64,000 bases of DNA from Gemmatales bacterium (GCA_026004675.1 BPJP01000007.1:124001-188000); one strand, 5' to 3'. Positions 33,904 to 43,476 are shown, counted from the first letter of the stretch. A program made the numbers and translations. Notes: generated by a model from the letters alone, not told the origin.

Positions 33904-35982
33904 GTGAGCGTTGCCGAACCAAGCGAATTCACCCGCATGATCGAGCGGGCAGGAAAGCATATCAAGCGCTACGTCGATGAGATTACGCGCCTGGTGGAGT
34001 CCAATATCGAGTTGGGGGAATTCTTTCGCGAGTATCTGACCAATGTCAACAAGCTGTTGGCTGCTGCTGCCGGCGCGGTCTGGCTGGTCAACGACGGCCA
34101 ACCGACTCTGCAATTCGACTTGAACTTGAAGGAAATCGGTTTGGAGAGCGAATCGGCATTCGCCACACATCAAGGAGTACTCCGGCAGGCGATCGGCAAA
34201 TGCAGTTTGATTGTGGCCCAGCCGCGCAGCGGACAATTGGCCGGTGACGCCGCAAACATTACCAATCCCACAGAGTACATCAACCTCATCGCTCCGATCG
34301 TGGTTGACAATGACGTAGCCGGGCTTGTCGATGTCTGGCTCGACCCACGCCGGGCCAAAGCTCTCTCAGGAGCTGCCGAATTGTTGACAGGCGTGGCCTT
34401 TTTGGCGTCGTCGTTTCTTCGCAACCATCGGTTGCGCGAGCTTGGTTCGCGCGAATCCCACTGGCGAAAAGTCGAAATCTTTCAGCGGACCATCCATGAA
34501 AGCCTGGACCCGGGCGAAGTCGCCATGTTGGTGGCCAACCAAGGACGGGCCCTTATCGAATGCGATCGGCTGAGTGTCGCCCAGCGTGATGGTCGCAGGG
34601 TCGTCGTCCTGGCAGTGAGCGGCGCCGATGTTGTCGAAAAACGTTCGCGCATCATCCAACTGATGTGTCGCTTAGTGGAAACCGTATTGAACTGGAACGA
34701 AGGGACGCTCGTCTACAAGGGAGTACGCGACGATAGCCTGCCTCCACCAGTGGTCACCGCCTTGGACGATTTTCTCGAAGAGTCCAATTGCAAGTTGCTG
34801 GCTGTGGTACCGGTTCGCGATGCGAGAGAGAAGGACACGTCGGTGCCGCCGCGGTCAGCGCTGGTGATGGAATGCCACGAACCGACTCTACCTGCCGAAC
34901 AACTGGCGGAAAGAGCGGAAGTCATTGGCCGCCAGTCGGCTGCCGCTTTGTACAACGCCTTTGAATACCGCCGCATCCCCCTGCGCTGGTTTTGGTCTCC
35001 GCTGATCAAACTCCAAGACGGTCTGGGAGGCAAGAACCAGGCGATAGTAGCCTCGATCGTCGCTGGCGTACTGCTATTTCTGCTCGCCATGGTTCTCATT
35101 CCCTACCCGTTGAAACTGGACGCCACCGGCCAACTTTTGCCGGAAAACCGTGCTTGGATTTTCCCGCCCCGAGAAGGACATGTCGTCCGTTTCGATGTCG
35201 AACCCGGCGCCTTCGTGCATCGCGATCAGAATCTGGTGTTGATGCACGATATCGACCTGGAACTGAAACTGGTGCAATTGAACAAAGAGATCGACGCTGC
35301 CGAAAAAGCGGTCGAAGCAGCGCAAGCTCGTCTGCGTGCCGCTGGCAACAACCTCACCGAACGCCTGAACATCGAAATCGAAAGACAAAAACAAGAAGCC
35401 ATACTTCGCCTCAAAATCCAAGAACGCGATCGGCTCCGGCAACGAGCCAATGCGGAGGAAGAAGAACCCGGCAACTTTTGGATGCGATCCCCGATCGCCG
35501 GTACCATTCTTAACGCCGACTTTCGCGAAAAGTTCAAAGGAAAATATGTCACCCCTGCCGACCCGATCTTGCGCATCGGCGATACCGATGGCTCCTGGCA
35601 AGTCGAATTGAAAATCCCGCAGAAGCATGTCGGCCAGGTGCTCAGTGCTTTCAAACCCGACGATCCCCGGCAACAGCTCGATGTCGATCTACTCTTGCTC
35701 TCCGAGCCGACCCGAAGTTATCGCGGCAAGCTATCACGAGCTGAGCTGGGACGAGAAGCTGTTCCCGATCCCGATCCCGAAGCGGGCGCCGAACCAGTCG
35801 TTATCGCTTTTGTTCGCATCGAAGGCGACGACATACCCACCGACCTCCGCGTGCCGCGCTCGAAACTTGTCACCGGTACCGAAGTCCATGCCAAGATCCG
35901 CTGCGGAAACCATGCCATGGGGTATTCGTTGTTTTACGGCTTGTGGGAATTCATCTACGAAAAAATCATCTATTTCTTTTGA
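33904..35982 (+). CDS. GAF-domain/HlyD-type membrane fusion protein
   Basis: The first gene of a three-gene set. The start is set at GTG 33904, with GAGG six bases upstream; a GTG at 33841 is possible. In the 692-residue product, about 30-350 is cytoplasmic with two GAF-like regions (LLAAAAGAVWLVNDGQPTL, IECDRLSVAQRDGRRVVVL). A transmembrane helix lies at about 379-401 (IVASIVAGVLLFLLAMVLIP). The rest is an HlyD-type adaptor: IFPPREGHVVRFDVEPGAFV, a coiled-coil hairpin (about 455-520) and a returning strand with MRSPIAGTILNADF. GAF domains often sense small ligands. The order suggests signal input coupled to periplasmic transport, which is inference. Confidence 0.85.
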   Translation: MSVAEPSEFTRMIERAGKHIKRYVDEITRLVESNIELGEFFREYLTNVNKLLAAAAGAVWLVNDGQPTLQFDLNLKEIGLESESAFATHQGVLRQAIGKCSLIVAQPRSGQLAGDAANITNPTEYINLIAPIVVDNDVAGLVDVWLDPRRAKALSGAAELLTGVAFLASSFLRNHRLRELGSRESHWRKVEIFQRTIHESLDPGEVAMLVANQGRALIECDRLSVAQRDGRRVVVLAVSGADVVEKRSRIIQLMCRLVETVLNWNEGTLVYKGVRDDSLPPPVVTALDDFLEESNCKLLAVVPVRDAREKDTSVPPRSALVMECHEPTLPAEQLAERAEVIGRQSAAALYNAFEYRRIPLRWFWSPLIKLQDGLGGKNQAIVASIVAGVLLFLLAMVLIPYPLKLDATGQLLPENRAWIFPPREGHVVRFDVEPGAFVHRDQNLVLMHDIDLELKLVQLNKEIDAAEKAVEAAQARLRAAGNNLTERLNIEIERQKQEAILRLKIQERDRLRQRANAEEEEPGNFWMRSPIAGTILNADFREKFKGKYVTPADPILRIGDTDGSWQVELKIPQKHVGQVLSAFKPDDPRQQLDVDLLLLSEPTRSYRGKLSRAELGREAVPDPDPEAGAEPVVIAFVRIEGDDIPTDLRVPRSKLVTGTEVHAKIRCGNHAMGYSLFYGLWEFIYEKIIYFF

Positions 35983-36059
35983 GGACCGTTTCAATCGCGA
36001 CTTCTTTGAAACGAAATGACGACGATGACGTTTGACCATCGACTTCACGAGGCGGATTC

Positions 36060-38063
36060 ATGATTGGGCGTATTCTTTTGATTCTGGGGATCGTGGCTAT
36101 CTCCATCGCCGGTCTGTGGTTGGGCGGCGTTTTCGAAGCACCTGCCACAGATTCGGGCACAACTGCCATCGACGTGAACGCAAGCGGCGGGCCGGGTGCC
36201 GAAATCGGCAGTCGGCTGTACTCGACGAAACCCCGATATCCGGCGCCAGAAGCAAGAGCGTTGCCTGCCGATCCGATCGTCATCGCCAATTGCCGACTCA
36301 GTGTGACGGAGAAAGAGGAGGTTCCTGCCCAGCGCGACAGCGTGATCTTGTTCATCGGCACGGAAATCCAACCCGGTGAAGAAGTGCCTGCTGATCGCTT
36401 GATCCGCGTCCACATCGATGGTCAGGAAAGGCAATTCAAAAGACTGCGCGAGGGCGATTTCGTCAAGAAAGGGCAGCTGCTCGCCATGCTTGACGATAAG
36501 GTGGCCCGCGACGAGTACAACATTCAAAAGGGCAAAATCACGGTGGCCGAGGCGGAATTGGCCGCCGCCGAAAAAACGCGCGACGAAGCCAAGGCGCGTT
36601 ACGATACGGCCTTGCGATTGCGCGGCAAAGTCCGGACCGCCATCTCCGAAGAAGACGTCCGCGCTGCCAAACTCAATTGGGACCGCTACCACTTCGAAGC
36701 CATTGTCAAACGCAAAGCCATCGAACTGGCGAAACTAGAATGCAATAAAGCCAAAACCATATTGGAAATGCACGAGATTCGCAGCTCCATCGATGGCGTG
36801 ATCAAGGCGATTTACAAACAGCCCGGTGAAGCGGTGCAGAGCGCGCCGGCCTATGAACCGGTGTTTGAAATCCACAATCTCAATGAGTTGCGGGCCGAAG
36901 GGCTGGTCGATGTGCAGTTCGCAACGGATTTGCGCCCCGGGATGAAAGTCGTCGTGGAACCGGCAACAACACACGGACCGCTTGTGACTTTCAACGGGCA
37001 CCTGAAAGAGGTGACGGGAGTTGCCGTGTCCGCCCACGCGCAGCCTCGCATCGTCTCCTGCAGCCTTGACGGCACGCTTCGTGTATGGGATCGAACAACG
37101 CGACGTGAAATCAGGATGTTCCGTCACGACACACCGTTTTTGGCGGTCGCATGTGCACCGCTGGAAAAACACGCCCATCTGTGCCTGACAGGCAGTTCGG
37201 ATGGTTCCGCGCAATTGTGGAACCTCGACGAACCATCACCCAAGCCGATACGAATCATGGAGGAGAAACACAAAGGCTCGGTCAACTGCGTCGCGTTCAG
37301 CCCGGATGCCGCCTATTGTGCGACCGCGGGAGACGACCGCGTGATTCGAATATGGGAGACAGCGACGGGGGAATTGAAATACCGGCTCAGCGGCCATTCG
37401 GGGGCAGTCACTTCGATCGTCTTCACGCCGAAGTCGCAATTGCTCTCGGCGGGCCGAGACAACACATTAAGGCTATGGACGCTCGGAAAGCAAGGAGGTC
37501 GACTCGAATCAACGATCGACGGCCGATCAGGCAATGTGTCCGTCCTTGGGGTGGGACCAGAGGGGAAATACGTGCTTTTCGATCCCATGCACAGCAAATC
37601 GCTGCGAGTGTTGGTCTTGCCCGACGGATTGACGGCAGGTCAGCTTCAAGAGCCTTTCGGGGCTTCGCGGTTTACGACCGTGGCCAGGTTTTCGCCGGAC
37701 GGCCAACTCGTGGTGACGGCGGGCAGCAGCGGCCTGCTATTGTGGCGGGCGCCGTTTGCCACGGGACGAGGATACGTGCTGCGCCGGTTGGTTCCTGCCG
37801 ATAGTTCGCAACCAACTTGTGCTGCGTTTGCCAGAGATGGTTCTGTTCTGGTCAGCGGAACCCGCGACCGCCGGGTCTTGCTCTGGGAGATCCCCACAAA
37901 AGAGGAAATCGAGCAGCAACGCGAAGCGGAAATCGTTTTTTTGGACCGCGCTTTGGATGCCAGTTCCAGCCAATTGCGCATCTGGGCGCGTGTCGACAAC
38001 AGCCAGGGCGATTTGCTTCCAGGTGCTTCCGTGACGCTCGTTCGTTATCCGCGAATGAAGTAG
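36060..38063 (+). CDS. Membrane fusion protein with inserted WD40 beta-propeller
   Basis: A 667-residue protein with an unusual order. A transmembrane helix (3-22) is followed by the first lipoyl-like half at about 114-145 (GDFVKKGQLLAMLDDK). A coiled-coil hairpin covers 148-238, and the second lipoyl half (IRSSIDGVIKAIYKQPGEAV) lies at 240-260. The barrel strand around 276-312 is then interrupted by a WD40 propeller at about 313-610 (repeats end in LRVWD, AQLWN, IRIWE, LRLWT, LLLWR and VLLWE). The adaptor barrel resumes at about 622-662 (LRIWARVDNSQGDLLPGASV). The start is ATG 36060, 77 bp after the first trio gene. The third gene begins 4 bp later, so the set is an operon. Confidence 0.85.
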   Translation: MIGRILLILGIVAISIAGLWLGGVFEAPATDSGTTAIDVNASGGPGAEIGSRLYSTKPRYPAPEARALPADPIVIANCRLSVTEKEEVPAQRDSVILFIGTEIQPGEEVPADRLIRVHIDGQERQFKRLREGDFVKKGQLLAMLDDKVARDEYNIQKGKITVAEAELAAAEKTRDEAKARYDTALRLRGKVRTAISEEDVRAAKLNWDRYHFEAIVKRKAIELAKLECNKAKTILEMHEIRSSIDGVIKAIYKQPGEAVQSAPAYEPVFEIHNLNELRAEGLVDVQFATDLRPGMKVVVEPATTHGPLVTFNGHLKEVTGVAVSAHAQPRIVSCSLDGTLRVWDRTTRREIRMFRHDTPFLAVACAPLEKHAHLCLTGSSDGSAQLWNLDEPSPKPIRIMEEKHKGSVNCVAFSPDAAYCATAGDDRVIRIWETATGELKYRLSGHSGAVTSIVFTPKSQLLSAGRDNTLRLWTLGKQGGRLESTIDGRSGNVSVLGVGPEGKYVLFDPMHSKSLRVLVLPDGLTAGQLQEPFGASRFTTVARFSPDGQLVVTAGSSGLLLWRAPFATGRGYVLRRLVPADSSQPTCAAFARDGSVLVSGTRDRRVLLWEIPTKEEIEQQREAEIVFLDRALDASSSQLRIWARVDNSQGDLLPGASVTLVRYPRMK

Positions 38064-38067
38064 GGCA

Positions 38068-40314
38068 ATGGATCATTTGGCACCGGCTCTAGGACTCGAC
38101 CGACGCAAACACCTGAAACTGAGGATGCGTCCCGATCTCGTGGTGACCACGCAGCGCTACGAGGGCAAAACGTGGTACATCGTCAAAGACCCGATCAGCA
38201 TGCGCTATTGGCGCTATAGCGAACAGGAACATTTCTTGATCGAGTTGCTCGACGGTCGGACTACCCTGGAGGAGGCGAGGCGAGAGTACGAGCGGCGCTT
38301 TCGGCCGCATCGCCTTTCGCTCGAAGACATCGAGACGTTCGGCTACCAGTTGCTCAAAGCAGGGTTGGCATACTACGATTCGCCGGAGTTCGGCAAACGT
38401 CTTTTCGAACAGGGGAAAAAATGCCGTCGCCGCGAAATCCTCGAGAAATTTACGAATATACTCTACATTCGTATTCCCATTTTGGATCCGGATAAGCTCC
38501 TCGAACGCATGGTGCCTTGGCTTCGTTGGGTGTTCACACGCTGGTTTATGGCGCTTAGCGTGTGCCTGATGCTTGCCGCTTTGTATGTCGTCGCCAGTCG
38601 CTTCAACCAGTTCCGCGCCATGCTGCCCTCCGCCGACCAGTTTTTCAGTTTCAAAAATCTCGTATACCTCTGGGCAGCGCTGGGTCTGGTGAAAGTGATC
38701 CACGAATTCGGCCATGGGCTGACATGCAAGGCTTTCGGCGGAGAAGTGCACGAAATGGGTTTTCTTCTGTTGTGTTTTGCTCCCTGCCTTTACTGCAACG
38801 TTTCCGATTCGTGGACCCTGGCCAACAAATGGAAACGCATTTTGATCAGCTTTGCCGGCATCTACGTCGAATTGATCATCGCCACGCTGGCCACGTTCGT
38901 CTGGTTGCATTCGTCCTCCATCCCGTTTGTGCACAATCTTTCCCTGAGCCTGATGATCGTTTGCAGTATCAGCACGATTCTTTTCAACGCCAACCCGTTG
39001 ATGCGTTTCGACGGTTACTATGTGCTCGCGGACTTGATCGAGATTCCGAATCTGCGGCAGCGTTCAAACCAATACCTGAAGCGTTTCGTGCAGGAAAAGT
39101 GCCTGGGGATGGAATTGCCCCCCGAGGCGTACATGTCCAGGCAAAGGCGCTTCTGGTTCATCGTTTATGCTGTAGTCAGTTATGTCTATCGCTGGGTGAT
39201 CACTTTCGCGATTCTGTGGTTTTTGTTTAATTTTTTGCGCCCTTACAAATTGGGAGCGGTCGGCGGCCTGCTCGCGCTGGCAGCACTGGCATCGATGGTT
39301 GGTTGGCCTTTGTATCACCTGATTCATGGCATTCGCCAACGCGGGAGATTGCCCGATATGAAATGGAAACCGGTGATGACCAGCAGCAGCGTCGTTATCG
39401 CCTTGCTGCTGGCATTCTTTTTCTTGCCTTTGCCCGTCAGTCGGATCTACGAAACCGGTCTGGTGCAGATCGAACCCGATGCCATCCATCCGGTTTACGT
39501 TCCGGCGGAAGGCATCCTGAAGCGTGTCGATGTTCGTGATGGCCAGCAAGTTCCCGCCGGCTTCGTGCTGGCGCAATTCACGAACCAGGAGCTGGAAAAC
39601 CAGCTCGAGGAAGCACGGACGCGGCTCGAAATCAAGGAAACAGAGATTCGCATTTATGAAAAGTCGCTGGCGGATGTGCGAGACCGGCAGCAACGCGCCT
39701 TGATTGCGGAAAAAATCGCCATCGGCAAAGGGGACCGCGACCTCCTTGCCGCACAGGTTCGCGAATACGAGTCGTTGTTCGACCAGCTTACATTGCGGTC
39801 CCCGTGTGCCGGCGTCGTGTTGGGGGCACCTCGACGCGATCAATTGGGGCAACGTTGGAAAAAGGACGAGTCGAAGCCGTTCTGCTCGATCGGCGACCCC
39901 ACGAAACTGCGCGTCCTGGTGCCTTTATCTCCCGCCGACTACCGGCTCTTGACCGAGGAATTCGCGTCGGTTCAGAGGCAGGGAAAACCGCTGCCGGCAT
40001 CAGTCCGTGTTTCAGGGTTGGGAATGACGACTTTTCGAGGTCGGGTCACGGAGCTTCCTTCGTCCGAGGCCAAGGAAGTACCGCTGGCTTTAACCGTTGA
40101 AGCTGGGGGACCGGTCGCGGCGAAACCGAGTCCGGACTCGGAGAAACGGATCCCACAAAGCCAGCAGTTCCTGGTTAGCGTAGCCATCGACAAGCCCAGC
40201 CACGCTGTTTGCCCTGGGACGTTCGCGCAGGTGAAGATTCCCTGTCGTTGGCGTTCGGCTGCCTGGTGGCTGTGGCGAAAGCTGTGTCTGCTTTTCGACC
40301 TTGGCTTGTTTTGA
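38068..40314 (+). CDS. PqqD-like / M50 site-2-protease / HlyD fusion protein
   Basis: A 748-residue multi-spanning protein. The N-terminal 100 residues form a PqqD-like module (WYIVKDPISMRYWRYSEQEH), a fold that binds peptide precursors. The M50 protease core follows: zinc motif HEFGH at 212-216, downstream GFLLLCFAPCLYCNVSDSW, and the second metal motif NPLMRFDGYY (from N309, D315). About six helices surround it. After the helix at about 436-457 comes an HlyD-like part (VPAEGILKRVDVRDGQQVPAG, coiled coil, LRSPCAGVVLG). The plan recalls peptide zinc metalloproteases that export and trim peptides. No ABC transporter or precursor is nearby. Confidence 0.88.
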   Translation: MDHLAPALGLDRRKHLKLRMRPDLVVTTQRYEGKTWYIVKDPISMRYWRYSEQEHFLIELLDGRTTLEEARREYERRFRPHRLSLEDIETFGYQLLKAGLAYYDSPEFGKRLFEQGKKCRRREILEKFTNILYIRIPILDPDKLLERMVPWLRWVFTRWFMALSVCLMLAALYVVASRFNQFRAMLPSADQFFSFKNLVYLWAALGLVKVIHEFGHGLTCKAFGGEVHEMGFLLLCFAPCLYCNVSDSWTLANKWKRILISFAGIYVELIIATLATFVWLHSSSIPFVHNLSLSLMIVCSISTILFNANPLMRFDGYYVLADLIEIPNLRQRSNQYLKRFVQEKCLGMELPPEAYMSRQRRFWFIVYAVVSYVYRWVITFAILWFLFNFLRPYKLGAVGGLLALAALASMVGWPLYHLIHGIRQRGRLPDMKWKPVMTSSSVVIALLLAFFFLPLPVSRIYETGLVQIEPDAIHPVYVPAEGILKRVDVRDGQQVPAGFVLAQFTNQELENQLEEARTRLEIKETEIRIYEKSLADVRDRQQRALIAEKIAIGKGDRDLLAAQVREYESLFDQLTLRSPCAGVVLGAPRRDQLGQRWKKDESKPFCSIGDPTKLRVLVPLSPADYRLLTEEFASVQRQGKPLPASVRVSGLGMTTFRGRVTELPSSEAKEVPLALTVEAGGPVAAKPSPDSEKRIPQSQQFLVSVAIDKPSHAVCPGTFAQVKIPCRWRSAAWWLWRKLCLLFDLGLF

Positions 40315-40439
40315 CCGGCAACTTTGCTATTCACCACTCCAGGCGTGGGACATGAAAATGAAACGCAAAGCGATAGCTCTCGACCTCCTTCGCCGGTGAC
40401 GATATCTTAGACCCGTTGAAATTTCGAGGACCGGTTTCC

Positions 40440-41327
40440 ATGGCAGAGTATATCGCGATCGCGACGTGGTCGTTTGGCCGCACGGCCGTCAAGGCAGCAG
40501 CGGCACTGCTTGAACGAGGGAAAGCCGCTTTGGACGCTGCCATCGCTGGCGCCCAGGCCGTTGAAGATGATCCGGAAGTGAATTCCGTGGGAATCGGCGG
40601 CATTCCGAATGCTGTTGGCACAGTGCAACTCGACGCCTGCGTGATGGACGGCAAGTCTCTTCGCTGTGGCGGGGTAGCCGCTCTGGAAAATGTCAAGCAT
40701 GCCGCTGCAGTTGCTCGGCTCGTCATGGAAAAGACCCCGCACGTTCTGCTTGTCGGCGAGGGGGCGAGGCTTTTTGCTGTCGAGAACGGTTTTCCGCTGG
40801 AAAATCTCAATACTCCAAAGAGCCTGAGCGAATGGGACAAGCGTCGGCAGAAACAGCGGCAGCCGATGCTGAAGGAATCGCACGATACCGTTACCGTCCT
40901 GGTTCGCGACAAGAAGGGATCGCTGGCCGGGGCATGCACGACATCCGGTCTGGCGTTGAAGTTGCCCGGACGCGTCGGAGATTCGCCGCTCATCGGTGCC
41001 GGGCTTTATGTCGATGACGAAGCCGGTGCAGCCGGTGCCACTGGTGTCGGAGAAGAAATCATTCGCATCCATGGCAGTTCCCTGATCGTGGAGTTGATGC
41101 GCAGCGGCAAAACGAGCCAGCAAGCATGCGAGATCGCCGTTAGCCGAGTCAACGCCGCCGCTATGCGACAGGGCGTCCACCCCGCGCGGGTCGCCTTTCT
41201 TGCTCTGGATGCCAGGGGAAATCCCGGTGCCGCCTGCACCAAGGGAACCAACTTCCCCTATGCCATCGCCCGTCCCGGCAAAATTACGCTGGTGAAAGCC
41301 AAGGAAATCGGCATCGAAAATAAATAG
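40440..41327 (+). CDS. N4-(beta-N-acetylglucosaminyl)-L-asparaginase / isoaspartyl peptidase family
   Basis: A 295-residue Ntn-hydrolase that matures by self-cleavage. The cleavage site is in KESHDTVTVLV, where the Thr after HD should become the nucleophile. SVGIGGIPNAVGTVQLDACVMDG is the family N-terminal block, and GRVGDSPLIGAGLYVDDEAG with GATGVGEE follows the nucleophile. No signal peptide is seen with this start (ATG 40440), so a cytoplasmic location is likely. The enzyme should remove asparagine-linked groups or isoaspartyl residues. It is 126 bp after the HlyD trio on the same strand but with no evident link. Confidence 0.9.
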   Translation: MAEYIAIATWSFGRTAVKAAAALLERGKAALDAAIAGAQAVEDDPEVNSVGIGGIPNAVGTVQLDACVMDGKSLRCGGVAALENVKHAAAVARLVMEKTPHVLLVGEGARLFAVENGFPLENLNTPKSLSEWDKRRQKQRQPMLKESHDTVTVLVRDKKGSLAGACTTSGLALKLPGRVGDSPLIGAGLYVDDEAGAAGATGVGEEIIRIHGSSLIVELMRSGKTSQQACEIAVSRVNAAAMRQGVHPARVAFLALDARGNPGAACTKGTNFPYAIARPGKITLVKAKEIGIENK

Positions 41328-41420
41328 GGGGCGGCATCGTCCGGTTTCGCCGACGCGACTCCGCTCGGACTTCAGGAACGTTCTTTCCGCACGGATGCTT
41401 GGATCGTAACGAGCAAAATC

Positions 41421-42158
41421 ATGTCTGCAACATTCTGGAGGCAGATCGACTGGCGATTGTGGCGTCAATCGTATTTAGCCCATACCCCGGATACCGAGCG
41501 CCTGGCCTGGATCCGTCCCTATCGTCCGAACGCTGACACGACCACCGGCGTACCAGCTCGGTCCGTGGCTTTTGTCAGAGACATTTCTCTTGGCGGAATC
41601 ACGCTCGAATCGAGCCATGAATTCCCTTCCGGCATGCTGTTGCATGTCGATGTGCAAAGTTTCGCGCGACCTGTTCCCGTGACGCTGCTGGCGAGGGTGA
41701 TCTTCGTCAGCAAACACCGCGGCCCCAATTGGCTGCTGAGTTGCTGCTTCGCTCGCGAACTCAGTGATGACGATTTGCGTGACTACGGAGCGGGCCGCAT
41801 CGCCAGCGAAGCGAATGACGGCCGGGTCTGGGTCCGGTTTCCCGTCCAGGCGGAAGCCTCCTTCCACTCCGTTATGTCCGAACAGCACAACAAGTGGAAA
41901 GCGCGCATCGCCAACATCTCCGCCGGCGGCATCGGACTTTTCGTCGATCGATCTTTCGAGGTTGGTTCGCTCTTGAATCTCGAACTGCTCGGCAGCAAAA
42001 GTGGTATTGCTCGCCAGGTCAAAGCTCGCGTCGTACATTGCCGCCAACAGAACGACGGCCAATTCCTTCTCGGTTGTACGTATGTCGGTGAACTCAGCGA
42101 CGAGGAGTTGCAATCGTTGCTCCCCGGCAACACCGACGAAAAAGCAGACGAAGAATAG
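41421..42158 (+). CDS. Double PilZ domain protein
   Basis: A 245-residue soluble protein with two PilZ-like domains. In the first (about 15-120), DISLGGITLESSHEFPSGML is the signature loop, preceded by RSVAFVR. In the second (about 130-235), ANISAGGIGLFVDRSFEVGS is the same loop. An RxxxR-type arginine pair precedes each loop only loosely, so c-di-GMP affinity must be tested. PilZ proteins act as c-di-GMP effectors in motility and exopolysaccharide control. Convergent with aroA; once the aroA frameshift is fixed, 18 bp separate the two stop codons. Confidence 0.85.
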   Translation: MSATFWRQIDWRLWRQSYLAHTPDTERLAWIRPYRPNADTTTGVPARSVAFVRDISLGGITLESSHEFPSGMLLHVDVQSFARPVPVTLLARVIFVSKHRGPNWLLSCCFARELSDDDLRDYGAGRIASEANDGRVWVRFPVQAEASFHSVMSEQHNKWKARIANISAGGIGLFVDRSFEVGSLLNLELLGSKSGIARQVKARVVHCRQQNDGQFLLGCTYVGELSDEELQSLLPGNTDEKADEE

Positions 42159-42176
42159 CTTGTCGTTCTCCAGTCT

Positions 42177-43476
42177 TCACTGCCGATAGAGTTCGCCCAA
42201 GTCGTCGAAAAAAACCGGGGTAGGTCTTGACGACGCATCCCGGATCGTTGATCACGATGCCTGGAACCTTCAGGCCGACAAGAGCCAGACTCATGGCCAT
42301 GCGATGGTCGTTGTAAGTGTCGATCGTGGCACCGTGCAATTTGCCGGGTCGAATCCGCAAACCGTCCGGCAGTTCGTCCACGCCAGCGCCGACTTTGCGC
42401 AGCTCTTTCGCGAGTGCGGCGAGGCGGTCGGTTTCTTTATAACGGATGTGGGCGACATTGCGGATGGTTGTCGGCCCATCGGCGAAACAAGCAGCGGCAG
42501 CCAGCGTCATGACGCAATCGCTGATATCGTTCATGTCGACTTCGATGCCTTTGAGCGACCTTCCCTGAACCGTGATTCCCGCGTCGTTGCGTAGGACTTG
42601 CGCTCCCATTTGCTCGAGGACGTCGACGAAACGAACGTCTCCTTGCAGGCTGCGTTGCAATCCTTCTACAGTGATTCGGCCTCCGCAGATCGCCGCGGCA
42701 GCGAAAAAATAGCTCGCTGCCGACGCGTCCGGCTCGATGGCATACTCGCTGCACCGATAGGAACTGTTGCCAATCTGGAACCAAGTGAGTGACGAACAAT
42801 CGACGCTGGCACCGAAATGGCGCATCATTTCCATCGTCATGGCAACATAGGGTTTCGACACCAGCGGTCCTTCTATCGTGATCGTGATGGGAGCCTGCGC
42901 CAGGGGGGCAACCATGAGTAATCCCGAAAGGAATTGGCTGCTGGTGTCCCCTTTCATCACTACGTCGCCACCTGCTATTCCAGCCGCGCGGACGAGAATC
43001 GGGGGGCAGCCGTCGCCGTTTTCACTGTGGACATCGACTTTCAGTTGACGCAGCGCCGCGATCAAATCCCCAATGGGCCGCTGGCGCATCCGGGCAACAC
43101 CGTCCAGCCGGTACTCGCCTTTGCCCAGGGCGACCATAGCGGTCAGAAAGCGCATGCTTGTGCCAGAATTGGCGACGAACAAATCGGCGGAGGGTGACGG
43201 AATGACGGCGGCGCTAACAGGCCGGCAGATATGAACGATGTTTTTCGACCATTTAGCGTCGACATCGAAGCCCAGTTGTTTGAGGGCTCCGATCATGACT
43301 TCCGTGTCTTCACTGCGTAGCGCGCCAATCAAGTTGGTACCGCCCTCCGAGAGGGCGGCCAGCACCATGGCCCGATTGGTGATGCTCTTCGAGCCGGGAA
43401 CGTTCACGACAGCCCTGGGCTCTCGCGCCAGCGGCTGGATCTCCAGTTGTCGTGGATAAGTGCGCGTGCTGGTCAT
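42177..43476 (-). CDS. aroA: 3-phosphoshikimate 1-carboxyvinyltransferase (EPSP synthase; one frameshift near the 3' end)
   Basis: Catalyses the sixth shikimate-pathway step, joining PEP and shikimate 3-phosphate. PGSKSITNRAMVLAAL is the substrate loop, LFVANSGTSMRFLTAM the second, and YNDHRMAMSLALVGL the C-terminal signature. As written, the frame runs on with an odd basic tail into the PilZ gene. Removing one base of the A7 run at 42208-42214 gives GFFDDLGELYRQ and a stop at 42177-42179, the normal end of the family, with 432 residues. A sequencing error is therefore likely. It stands alone without other aro genes. Confidence 0.92.

Noticed and set aside
33526..34236. Minus-strand open frame of 236 codons across the DUF1573/GAF-HlyD gap
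   Set aside because: Most of it is antisense to the GAF-HlyD gene, it has no family-like motifs, and the real gene explains the codon pattern.
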